DNA of 64,000 nucleotides, from assembly GCF_037126465.1 (NCBI RefSeq), contig NC_088202.1:79154160-79218159 (forward strand), given 5' to 3'. Shown here piece after piece: positions 1 through 12,000 of this stretch. The notes below the pieces were generated by a model that made no database searches, was not told the origin of the DNA, and was given only the letters and a program-made list of their open reading frames with translations. The stretch's first letter is position 1. The number at the start of each line of letters is the position of its first letter. The translations under genes and the position numbers were made by a program. The stretch is from Ornithodoros turicata (taxonomy: Eukaryota; Arthropoda; Arachnida; Ixodida; Argasidae).

Positions 1-580
1 ACGCAACACCTAATATTTTAAGGGATGTAGCGCCATGAGAAGGGCAGAAATGAATAGGAATCCCAATCTCCGCGAGGCATTAGCTTGGTCTTCCGATAGT
101 TGAGTAACCCTCCCGAGATGACTGCATATGCATCATAGACGCGTAGGACCTCATCAACCGAACCAGCATCACGCAGTAGGACCTATGTTGCAGTTTGCGA
201 CAATGTGTCTGATGCTACGTACGCCTATACGAAGGCCGCTGTGGCCGTTCTTTAGCACTAATGAAACGTTATTATCATTACATATCCGTTTTCAAACAAA
301 CAAACAAACAAACAAACAAACAAAAACAGGCCTTATTTATATCCTGAAACAATCTTGATTGACTGATTGATTTGTATTAGTATGTCCGTGTGTGAAATGC
401 AGGCACAAATGGCTAAAAGGGCATCCCCTGTCTTGAGCAACATCTGTGTGACATTTGTGGAGAATGATGCAAGATTGGGAACAAGTTGACTAAGTAACTT
501 ACCACCGCAGTGCATGATCACGTTAAGGGATTATGCATGACAAAGAAACGAAAAAGTTTTTTTCCGCTATCTTCATAATA
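1..580. other. No gene recognised
   Basis: I see no supportable gene here. A short (AAAC)n microsatellite lies near 294-325. The stretch is downstream of the last LGC1 exon seen in the window and may be LGC1 intron, because the M4 exon of LGC1 was not found in it. Confidence 0.5.
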
Positions 581-1449
581 CAGTCGACCCCCGTTTATCC
601 GGACGGTGCCGTTCCCGGCGAAATCGTCCGGATACCGGAGCATCCGAATAAATGAAACGACCGAATAGAAACGTCCTACAGAGCAAGGTTTAATTAAAAC
701 ACAGAAATCTCGTCAATGACAGCTGTTACATAGTAGTGTAGGCACTCGATTCCTGCAAACGTTTGTTAATTGCATAGAGTTGAGCCACGCTGTTGCGCTG
801 CTCGAAGAATGTCAGTGCGGACGCAAAGTGTGTCGGAGCCTTGTTTCTCACTGGCGTAATCGGCACCGTCTTGCTGCACATCATCGGAGGCAACAGCAGC
901 AATCACACCGTCATCAGTCATAGCTGCACACGCGTCATCATCCTTATCAACGTCAACGTAGTCAGAAACCACAGCATCATCTACGGCAGTCGCAGTGAGC
1001 CTCTGCATCAGGGATCGCAGCTCAGCTAGGGGAATGTCTTCATCGGCCAACGGGCCCTAAGCAGCAGGACAGTTGCTCGAGATATTTCCAAATGACTCGA
1101 CTGGTCAACAAGACCCAACGCACACAAATAGAAAAGGGGGTCATCGTGCACGGTTTTGTCTCCCCTACGGAGGAATGTAGGTCCCTGACGTGTGACGGGA
1201 ATAACCCCAACACAGCGAAAAGGGTGACGAAGCGGGGTCAGCGTCTTCTCTTACTCACGGCAGTCCGGATATCTGAAGCTGGATTACAAGAATTTTCGAC
1301 TTTCGTTCCCTGGAATTCTTGTCCGAGTCCGGAAGCTGAAGTCCGGATAAACGAGAACAAAATACATGGAGGAAAATCCGTTCCCGTGCCTTTTGTCCGG
1401 ATACCGCGGGATCCGGATAAATGAAGTCCGGATAAACGGGGGTCGACTG
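581..1449 (-). mobile_element. Tigger/pogo-like DNA transposon remnant
   Basis: Termini are inverted repeats beginning CAGTCGACCCCCGTTTATCC, flanked on both sides by TA (579-580 and 1450-1451), the target duplication expected for Tc1/mariner/pogo elements. The TIR resembles the known Tigger TIR that reads into a TTATCCGGA motif. The word TCCGGATAAA recurs several times near each end. Length is 869 bp, so it is internally deleted. A minus-strand ORF inside it looks like a transposase C-terminus. Confidence 0.8.
766..1050 (-). pseudogene. Tigger-type transposase C-terminal remnant
   Basis: A 94-residue open frame contains DEDIPLAELRSLM and the acidic stretch DYVDVDKDDDACAAMTDDG. This matches the style of the acidic tail after the DDE domain in jerky/Tigger transposases (Y-x-DVD ... 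TDE/D-x-I). No DDE catalytic core remains, so it cannot be an active transposase. Confidence 0.55.
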
Positions 1450-2634
1450 TATATATTACAATTTGTTGTTGACTGTATTATTTGTGTGAATTCTTCAGTG
1501 CGGGATTTCCATCCTCATAGCGCAGGTGCTGGACGTAGCTGACCTCCGATTTGTAGTCAATAATTGGTAGTCCCTTCAAGATAAGCATGCACTTAACTTC
1601 GCATAAATACTACATGCTTGTGTGTGCTACACACTGCGTAACACATTGTTCATAGACACATAATGTTCCACGCGCAAAAAGCTTCCCCCTCGCATGCATT
1701 TTACGTGTTTCGTATTCCAGAGCAGATGCCCTTGCTACAAACCACTTGCGCACAAGTAGTCTCACGGGTTAATGAGGCCAAAGCCCCAAAGCTGACATAA
1801 AATTCGGGAAACAACCCGTACGCACCAAAGCTATACATACGCGAAGGCGCCGATACGGCGTTAGTACCAGACCGTTACGCACGAAATCGCCACGGGTGTC
1901 GCTGTCGATCAAGCGAGCGCAGCGCCCTCCAGCTAGTGCACGGTGCCCATACAGTTGACGGGGGAGTTTTGGCATGAGAGGGTAACAGGGTGATGGAAAG
2001 GATGCAAATACAGGTAAAAATGAAAATATCATAAATACAAACGCAGGGGTATCAGAAGCGCAACATAACGCAAGTCCAAGGGATTACACAGGAAACGAGA
2101 ACGCGTGTAGGTGACGTTCCAGGAATTAAGGCTAAAAAGGGGGTTATGGCGACGGAATGATAGCACAGGTGCGGAGTACAAAGGTGACCAGTGGACCGTG
2201 AGAACGTGAAGACAGAGGTGGGGGTCTCAGCGGAGGGCCAAACGAAGAGAATATGGAAAGAAAAGGAAAAGAGGGAAAGTGTTTAGACAGGGCGAATAAT
2301 ATGTTCGAACACTTCAGGAGGAAAACGAAAGGGACCACGGAGTCGTCAGTAGAGGTCTTAGGTAATCATGTATTGCACCTGCAGGATGGGATACGTTGGA
2401 ACGCTTGTGTCCCAAAGCATATCGACTTCCGACTGAGCGGGCTGCGCTCCTATTGGCTGACAGCGATACGGAGCCAGAGTCGGAGGGCGCTTATGCTTCT
2501 CTAAAAGCCTCTAGTAATTGGTCACGTGCCACTTTTCGAGTAGAATAACAACATCATCAACGACTAAGATATAAGAGCGCGCTTACAGCTACAGAACAAA
2601 ATTATCAAAAGTTCGACAACATAAGACCATCTTT
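1450..2634. other. Noncoding, probable LGC1 intron
   Basis: No supportable gene, RNA or repeat boundary was found. I searched the minus strand for an M4 exon (a frame with R-Y-x-FP-x-C/S-F ... FN-x-x-YW) and found none, so the last LGC1 exon is likely off the left edge. Confidence 0.5.
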
Positions 2635-2640
2635 ATTTAC

Positions 2641-3002
2641 CCTGAATGGGTTGAGGGACTTGAGTTGTTCCACACGACTCAGCTTGCTTCGGACGAGGTA
2701 GTTCGCGATGCCGAACTCCACCAGCACACCCATGACTTGCACGATACAGGCAATCATCCACACGTCGATAGCCTTGTTGTAGTTGACGTTCGGGAAGTGG
2801 GTGCTTACGGTCATGATGATGGACGCTATGGTCAGTACAGTCTTCACTCCAATGATTGCCCTCGGAGGAATGAAGTCCGGACGAATCCAGAGCGCGAGCC
2901 AGGACACGATCACCACAATGAAAGTGGGCAAATATGTCTGAATGATGTGGAAGCCGTTTTGCCGGTCAAATATGAAGCCGATACGCAGCGTTGAGAAGGA
3001 TC
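2641..3002 (-). CDS. LGC1 exon 7 (M1-M2-M3)
   Basis: 362 bp. The acceptor reads ttctattcgacag and the donor CAGG|GTAAAT. It begins with the G-x-F-S-x-L motif that precedes M1 and contains IQTYLPTFIVVIVSWLALWI (M1), IPPRAIIGVKTVLTIASI (M2) and YNKAIDVW (M3 start). It ends in phase 0 after NPFR, with a short basic segment. An M4 exon must follow beyond the donor. The paralogous exon in LGC2-4 is 374 bp. Confidence 0.9.
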
Positions 3003-6000
3003 CTGTCGAATAGAAAATTTCACATTCTCACCTCCCTGTCGCCGCTAAGATGCCACAAAACAAACGAAAAGGCTGTCAGACCAGTGGCGCACACTAACAT
3101 GGTGATATCTGGCCGGTGGTCATCCTATTTGTTGAAAGATACGGTTGACTGTAAAGAAATGGCGCAACGCATGCATGGCCGACTACATTTCGGGGTACTG
3201 AATCTCCGGAAGCTCCTGCCCCCTCACTATACCGCTGGTTGTGCTTTAGATACTGCTCGCGACCGCGAGAACGCCCTCAACATTCCCTCTCAGTAGTCCG
3301 TTTCAGCAGTATATGAAACAAGGGAAAGGGTGCAGGCTAGCTGGTGTAGATCTATGAAGACGGCACACGTAAGGTCTCAGTGAGTACACACTGAGACCTT
3401 GCGTGTGTCGTCTTCTGTGTCTCTCGGTCTTCTTCATGGATCAGCAGTATATTACTGCTAGAAGAGATAGAAATTGATGGAAACATACAATATTATGGGC
3501 CTATCATAAATTAAATTCACTACGTTTGTAGCAAGGTGGAAGGCTGGCAGAAGGTGGCTGGTATAATATGCGGGATGAATCTAGAATGAATTGAGGCTCT
3601 GAATTTGGTGATGTACGTACCCGTCTCCAACTGAGTTGTGAAGTTCGTGTAAGCCAGTCTCACTAAGTCAAAATCTTGCATCTCAATCGGGATCTGCAGT
3701 ATGACGGGTTCGACGTCGGACCAGGTCAGCACCGTGTGGTGTATCGGATGTGCGTCTGCCATGATAACAACAGTTGCCTCGTGAGTTGGACACTCATCCT
3801 GCTTGCGACGCTTGGAAATATTTCGAAACTGGCCAGGAAAGTGATAGAAAAGTTGCCCTATTCAGCTTTTCTCTACGATGACCTGGGAGTGCTGTCTCGC
3901 TCGTTCTATATCCTGCGCCATGAATCCTCCGATGACATGTACTCTTAACTTTACTCTTAACCCATAAGAAGAAGAAGATGTGTTTTATACGTCCTCGGGG
4001 ATAGCGTACCGTGAAAAGCATAGCCTGGTGATCTATTCCTGGTACCGGATATAAACGCGTGGTGATGAGGTATAAATATGGTACGTTAGCCCTCCTTTAT
4101 ACCTCTTTCATGCCCTTGAGAAGGGTTGGAAGTATAAATAGGAAATTTGTACCTCTTCTGTACCCTCCAAAGGTATATATCTGAAGCAGAATGTATAAAA
4201 GAGGTATAAGAGCATATTATTATACCTTACTTATACCTTTTTTTCTAACAGTGTATGTACATTTCTGGAATGTGATTGTGTGTTCTACAAGTGATTGTTT
4301 TATTGATAACATGAAGTGAGGAGAAAAAGACAGCACAAATTATGAAACCCTTAACGAGGCTTGGGGGCATTCACTCTTGCAAGTCACTATGGATTATTCT
4401 CCTGCATGCAATGTAAACATGAACGTATCCGTACAAAGAACGCGCAGATGCCAAAGAAACAGATTTACTGTAGATACCTTCAGTGGATACCTGGCCATAT
4501 TGGCATAAGTGGTAACGAGAAGGCGGACGAAATGGCGAATATCGCACACCTGTCATCGAGAGAACATCTTGTCACGTTTTCTGAGCAGGACATCAAATCT
4601 CTCCTAAAGTCTATGACTGATGACATCCGCAGGACAAAATGGCACCAAGCCGACAGTGGTCCGTCAGTGCTGCGCACGCTAGACCCGGAGCTGAATTTTA
4701 CCATACCTTCAAAAACGCACAGACACATAGAAACTCTCCTGCATCGTCTATGCCTGAATGTGCCCTATGGTCGCCAGAGTCTTCATAAAGTGGGCAAGGT
4801 GGACTCACCCAACTGTCTACTGTGCGGGACAGTGGAAAACACTGAACATCATGCATTGTCCAAAACATGCTGCACAAAGAGGCATCTTGAGGCAGAACCT
4901 TGGCCATCTCGACAGCAGGGACTTCAGCATAGAGAAAGTCTTAGGCGTATGGGACGCTAAGCACAGGGACGCGGCCTTCAATGCTCTTGTCAATTTCATT
5001 GTGAAATCTGCACTAGAAACCCTATACTAGACGGTGCGTGGACATTACTATGATCCTAGATGTGAACGGCGCGCTCGGTCCTGCGTGGTCGCGGTCAAGA
5101 CGCTCGCCCCGGTGAACTTTTGCGGTGCGCTCGCACCTTCTGTGGTGCAATCGTACCGTGTCCTTTCTTTTTTTTCGGTAGCAGAACTCGCTTGCGCGAA
5201 TTCAACCTCCCCTTGTTATTTTACCAACCACCACCAGATTTACTGGGCCGAAAATCATAACGCCGAACTATCAAAAGGCCGAACGCCAAAAGGCCGAAAA
5301 ATCATAAGGCCGAAAGTCAAAAGGCCGAAAATGGAAAGGCAAAAGAGACAGAAGACCCTGAATGGGACTCTTCTTGTCGTAAGATTATAAAAATTGTTTC
5401 CTGGCTCTTGTACCAGAAATCGAATAATTGGAATGCGTAGCATTTGGTGCTCAGAAATAGACTGGCTAGAGAAAAAAAAAAATCTACTACATGTTTACTA
5501 CAAAAAGAAAGTGCCTCGTGGGTGAATACCAGTGAATGACTTGTATCACCCACTGAATGAATTGTAGAGGAGTTGGTGTTTCTCTACATTTGGTGACCGG
5601 AACGTGATTTGAACAAGCAACCGTCTGAATCGCTTGCTATACAGAAATAACTTAAACCCAGTTAATGACCATCGTGAATTTACCCCTACATAGGATATCT
5701 ATGACAAGATCTGTAGGATTTTTTTTTTTTCTTTTTGCTTCGCCTGCAAGTCTGCAACTTTCTGTACCGTTCTATTTCAAGAACTGTATAATGACCACGC
5801 TTGTCCCCTGACACAGGAGCACAGTATATGATTTCTTCCAGAATAGTCATCAGTTGTCCCAGGCCATTCACTCGGCTACTCACCCTACTTATCGAAAGGC
5901 CGAACAATTAGGTGCGGTTTTGAGTCAGAGCTGAATCAGCTGATGATAGGAAAGTGGTTTTAGGAATGACCGAGGTTGAAGCCGTTGTTGAAAATGGGAT

Positions 6001-9000
6001 GAGAATGGGAAATGTCATTGCATAGCTCGTAATTTTTCATTTTAACTTATTGCCATTGTGTAAAATAAAATACAATAACATAGTGGTTCATATGTCTACT
6101 TTTCCCTTTTGTTTTCCCCTAAGTGATCGAAAGTACGTTATTAACGCGAAGTTCGGTGAAATAATTTATTTGCTGTATTAATTCACAACAAGTCTATCCT
6201 ACTTAATTTGTAGAGCTAATTTTTTATCGCAGTTGGAATAAAAGTTTTCGTATCTTGGGTTCCTTATATACTTATATATTTCGGCCTTTCGATAATTCGG
6301 TTTTCTGACTCTTCGGCCTTCTGATAGTTCGGTTTTCTGAATTTTCGGCCTTCTGATTGTTCGGTGTTTTCATTTTTCGGTCTTCTGGTTTTCGGCCTTG
6401 TGATTGTTCGGTGTTTTGATTTTTCGGCCTTTTGATTTTCGGCCTTCTGATAATTCCGCCTTATGAGTTTCGGCCTTCTGATTGCCACCCGTGCGCAACG
6501 GCAGTGTCAACCTTTCAATGTGTTTTGCTGACAAGCATGAAACCCTAAGTGAATGTGCAGCGTGCAAGATGACACTGTCCGGTCTAGGTGTGAGGAAAGC
6601 ACCCACGACAGCACTCCTGAATAATATTGTTCTGCTCAGACACGGCCCATCGACACTCCTTAGCTCGTCCCATTCCTGTTAGGTCCCTATCTGATAAACG
6701 CGAGACAGTGATGCCATAACTTTAAGAAATTGCAAATTTCAAGCATCTTCGTGTAGCTCAGTGTCAACCTTAAGCGCTGAAGCAACCTCTCGTCTCCGTA
6801 AGGATTCTCAGACCCACTTCAACGCAAACTGTCCCAAAGCGCGTTCCTGCACAGCTAGCGTTGCCACATGTCCAGATTTCACCCGAACAGTTCGGAAATT
6901 CAAAGCTTGCGTTTGGTGTCCGGGTGAAGGTGCAATACGGACATAAAATGTTCGAAAATTTTGAAGTAGGAGTAAAAACTTTACGACTTCAGTTTTTCGT
7001 TTGTGTCATTGTCGCCATTTGTGTTTCGTTTGTGTCTTTGTCATTGTGGACAAAGATTGATCGATAGCTAAAATGAGCAATCAAAGCTATACGTTGAGCC
7101 ACATGAAGACACTGTAGACAACCCTCTCATCTACTATTAGAACCCTGCGTACCCAGCGACCAGCTTTCAAGTTTGAAGAATTTGATACGGTCCCTCACAA
7201 TTCCACTTCACCCAATCCAGACAGGGTGCAAAATGGAGGGAGGCGTTGGTAGGACCCAACAGTAACCGTATACCCCATATCACCTATATAGTTTGAGATA
7301 ATTCACATAATTGGGCACGATGCAGATGAAATTGACTGGACCAATAGGGTGGTGGTGGTGGTGGTGGTGCAGTGAAAGAGCTCGCCGTTGTCGGCCTCAC
7401 AGAGGAGGGCAACGTCACGACTAGCGCTCTGGGGGAATGTGCGTCCTAGCCCGACTTCTAAGGGAACTATGCCAACATATGTCTGACTGATGTCCGGCTG
7501 TTCTGATTGGACCAGTAAAAATCCGACGTTATGCATTCCAGCAGGCCTATCAGGGGCTTTTCTGCTTCTCTCACCTTTAGGCGTGTCCTGGCTACCATCG
7601 ACTACCTGTTATTTGTGGTATGAAATAACAAAAGCAACTTTTTGATAAACAAGACATTTCATACATCGTATTGATCTATGATTGATCTATGTATACAAAG
7701 ACCACTGCGTTGCGCTTGCTACCACACTGTTACAAAGTCGGAAGTTGCAAAACCAACACAATCTCTAGCCCCTAACAACGAGCGAGACTTATGAGTGCCT
7801 ACTGCTTCGTGACGAGCATCTTCTTTCGCTTATTTCACAACATACGGGGAGGCGTGAACAGCAATTTCAATCGAATCGAATTCAACAGATGCCGCTTGCG
7901 TCGCCCGTCGTATGAATGTATGGGTGAGTGAGAAAACATGAGTGAAAGTGGAATGAGTGAGTGAGTGGATGAGCTTTGTCCCTAAAGACGCAACCTTGGA
8001 GGTCATCGGGGAGGCGTGTTATCTTAGCTCAATTGATAGAGCCCTGGACCGGTAATCTAGAAGATGTGGATTCGAGTCCTGCAGCTGGCTAACCTTTTCA
8101 GTGACTTCCTACTCTCTCTTCATTCACAACATACATTGCAGAGAGATGGAGGGCGCGACAACCACCCCCACCCCACCCGGTGTTCGGCATTTACCGAACA
8201 AAAAAGGTGGCAACCCTATGCGACGCCTTGTGATTGTGTGACCGTGTGTGTGATTTTTCGGTTTTAGTTTTGTGTGTTTTTTGTTCTTCCTTTTTCTTTC
8301 CTTTCTTCTTTGTCTTTTCTTTCCTTCTTTCTTTTTGGAATAGCAAGCCGACCTCTGTCTGGCTAACCTTTCCTTTCCTTTCTGTTTTTCTTAATAAACA
8401 TACTCCCCCCCCCCCCCCCCCCCCCCCCAATGCACAGCGTACGCTTCAACAAAATCGAAGGGAGTTTCAACTATATTACCTCAGCTGCAACGCCATCACC
8501 GTGGGCTAATTTGTCGGTCTCGAAGTACGGCCTCTAACGATACCACTGATTACACAGGACCTATCGTAAACAATGTTGGGGGGACTCCTTACTCTAACTA
8601 AGTTAATTTTTTTTTTTTTTGTAGCTTTTAAGTTGTCTCGTTACTTTTGAGTTTAGTTCTTGAGGAACTCGTTCATTTTTAGGTAACCTTGTAACTTGAT
8701 GTAAGTTACAAGTTCGTTCTGTTCAATAACGCGAACTGTGTCCTACTCTGCAATGAGACGACAGCAATGTGCGGGCCGATTGCTCAGCTCACCCCGTTTG
8801 CGTAGAGGGACTTCCGACGCCCATAAGAGAGAAAGGGGACATATTACGTAGTAAATAACTTCGATTACTCACAGGAACGAAAGAAGGCGTAGCATTTCTG
8901 CTTGTCAAATGGAAAGTTGTGAAAATTCATCACACAAGACAGCTTAGTGCTCAGCCTGCAAAACGAAAGGAGTGTTACCCTTACACTATGCAGTCACGCA

Positions 9001-12000
9001 CATAAGCGGCGCGTTAGTGACATTGACAACGCAAAGAGACGCGTTCCTCTCCCCTTGACCTTACCTGATGCTAAACAGAATATCTCCGTCGGGTGTTATT
9101 CTCACGAGCTCATTCGCCATGGTGACGCTATGCGTTCTCACATCCTTAGCATTGGCCAAGAACAGGTCCGGCTTCCACAGTCGAGACGTTATGTGTTCCC
9201 CGTTGAGAGTGACGGTTCGGTTGACACCGAATTTGCGAAAATTCACCCTGGGGTCCTTCCATGACTGCCGCAGGTACATGTCCATGTCGAAGTCCTGGTT
9301 TTGATGTGATGTGATGTGAATAAAGAAAAAAATGGGGATGTTAGTTTCGACGAAGTCAAACTGGCTACCCCAGTACACTTAATACAGAAAGTTCAAACCG
9401 ATGATGAGATGATGAAAACACAAAGGGATGATGTCCAGAGACGAACAGAGATGATAATGGAGTTCAACATGTAGGTCAAAAGTTCAAGAGCTGCGCCCAA
9501 GTGAGAATAAAGTGGCGGAATCGCCGGGGGCACACAGGACACATCACACATTCACCGTGTCATAGGATGTCCATAAGCCCGGTTGCATGCAAAAAGTATT
9601 CAAGTGCCCTTAGCGCCTTGTCGGACGAAGGAGGACCTAACAGTTTCGTGATGTCGAAGGCTCGGAAGTCCACACGACAGAGGTTTGTCTCTAATGTCCT
9701 TCGGGCATCGACGTATTTCTGACACCTGAGAAGGATGTGTTCTACATCCTCTACAACACCATACTCCCTACAGTTCGGAGAGTCTCGCTTTCCGATTTTG
9801 AAGAGGAGACGTGCGCTGTACGGTACATTGAGCCGTAGCCTATGCAGGACAGTTGTCGTTTGTCGCGTAAAGGAAGGTGGTACTCGAAAGCGTAACCCTG
9901 GGTCGACCTTGTACAGAAGCGAATCCCGAGCCGATCCTGTTAACCAGGAGGTGTTGCACATTCGTTGTTTGAACTCGTTCAGCATTCGCTCCGCGTCACC
10001 CTTGGTGAAATAAATGGGCATCGCCTGGGCGCGCCTTAGTTGAAGAGCCCGGCGTGCAGCAGCGTCCACAGTCTCGTTACCTGCAATGCCACAGTGGCTA
10101 GGGATCCACTGCATTTGGATGTCATGACCTTTTAAAACTGCTGCATGGTGTGCGTGTAAGACATCTTGCGCTCCTGTAGCCAGAGATCCCGTAGTAAACA
10201 TGGTAGCTAGGGTCTGCAACGAACATTTTGAGTCGCTATAGATGGTCCAGCGAGCAACTGAAGATTGTGAGTTGATGAAACTTATTGCCAAGAGGACTCC
10301 ATAAAGTTCAGCGGCCGTTGCAGAGGTGACGTGAGACAGCCGCAGCGCTCTCTCGATATTCGCTTCCGGGATAACAAATGCACACGAGGAGCCGGATGAT
10401 GTCGTAGAGGCATCCGTGAAAATCTGCATCCTGCCTGCGGAGCTGTTTAGTAGCTCAAGACTGAACTGACGAAGAACATGCGTTGGTATGTCCTTCTTTC
10501 CCGGGAGTCCAGGCACACTAATTCTTACGTCAGGAGGCTGCAGGACCCATGTTGGGATATCTGGTAATGTATGTGGCTTGTGTTTCGGAATAAGACCACG
10601 TTGTGTCTGGATAGCTTGGGTAAAAGAAGAGTGGTGACGACTCATAATGGCTCGAAGCTGAGGATGGCGATGGTGACGCGTTGCCAACCGCACGTAGTGG
10701 CGGAACGTTTCTTGCATTCTGAGAGCTGATACAGGTGGTTCCCGTGCTTCTGCCATGGCTAAAACGTTTGACTTTGCTCGAGGAAGGCCAAGACAGAGTT
10801 TGACGCCCTTTGCTAGGATAGACTCTAACACCTTCTCTGTGGTAACAGGGAGGTTGTGTAGCAAGGGAATGTGATGCGCAACCATCTGACTTCCCTTATG
10901 AAAAAAAATTTCTATTTTCTACAGGATTTCTATAGGAAACCCTAGATAGAGCGTATAAGAAATAGATTAAAACTTGTATCTACTCCGAATGGAGTTTCTA
11001 TGAATAAATGGGAATACTATCGGATAGAAAATAGATAAAGCATTTATATATACATTGAAAACAAAGTAGTTAGACATAGGATAGAAAGTTGCCCCATTTT
11101 TCTACACAGATTGTGTTCATGTAGGACACAAAGTTGCCTCATTTTTCTATACTAACTGTATTTATGTACTATATGAAGTGGACTTCACTGTCAATAGATG
11201 GTGCGTCACGAAATAGGTTACGAAAGAATTTTCAACAGGGAGCCGATGGTAGTAGCTCGATAATCTTTTTCTGTATTTCAAAAACCAGGAACTTTCCATT
11301 TATTTCACCGCCACATCCCACCCACTGCGCAAAACTCCAAACCGCAAAAAAAAAAAAAAGAAAGGAACGAAAAAGAAACCGAAGAAATACGCTTGCACAC
11401 GCTCACGCCTGTGACGTGTTTGCAGAGGAACAGATACTAATAAAACACGCAACGAAATGGCTAGGCCACATGTGGAGCCGTCTTAGCTAGAGATGCAACC
11501 ATACGGGTGAGGAGCGCGCGCATAGTGTTATTTCGGTAGCGAATAACAACCACAAAAAATATTTCCTCCAACTGGTTAGTATATTACTGCATTAAGGACT
11601 GTGTTTATTACTCAAATTACTCGATCTAACCCAGCACAATCTCCACACCAAATTAATGCGGTGCTGCACGTTGCGCATGCATGGAGCCAGGCCCCTACGA
11701 TACGATTAGTTACATGCTATCAGTGAGTTACACTTGGTTTAAACGATGGTATAGACAGTTGAAATAGGTACAAAAATGGCACTTCCGCCCTGGTTGACAC
11801 ATACACTTTTTATACCTTTTCTTCTGACAGTGTAGAAGCAGCAGTTCGTCAAGTGCAACATTAAAAAGTAATAAACGGTAAATGTTGCCTGAAGTGATAA
11901 GTCACAATATTGCTATTAGCGGTGGTGGTGGTGGTGGTGCGGTGGCTTGCCGTTGTCGGCCTCACGTATGTGGGCAACGTCACGACTCACGCCCTGGGGG

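Noticed and set aside
1..2634. LGC1 M4 exon
   Set aside because: No minus-strand frame with R-Y-x-FP ... FN-x-x-YW was found; it is probably beyond the left edge.
5255..6606. Repetitive basic proteins with RPK/QKAE repeats
   Set aside because: They are translations of the GGCCGAA word arrays at transposon ends, in several frames.
8022..8094. Functional tRNA gene
   Set aside because: It has A- and B-box-like motifs but no good acceptor stem and sits within a repeated SINE body; a second reversed copy exists.
9560..10885. Host RNase H gene
   Set aside because: It is continuous in order with RT, endonuclease and gag-like ORF1 of a non-LTR retrotransposon and has its Cys-His tail.
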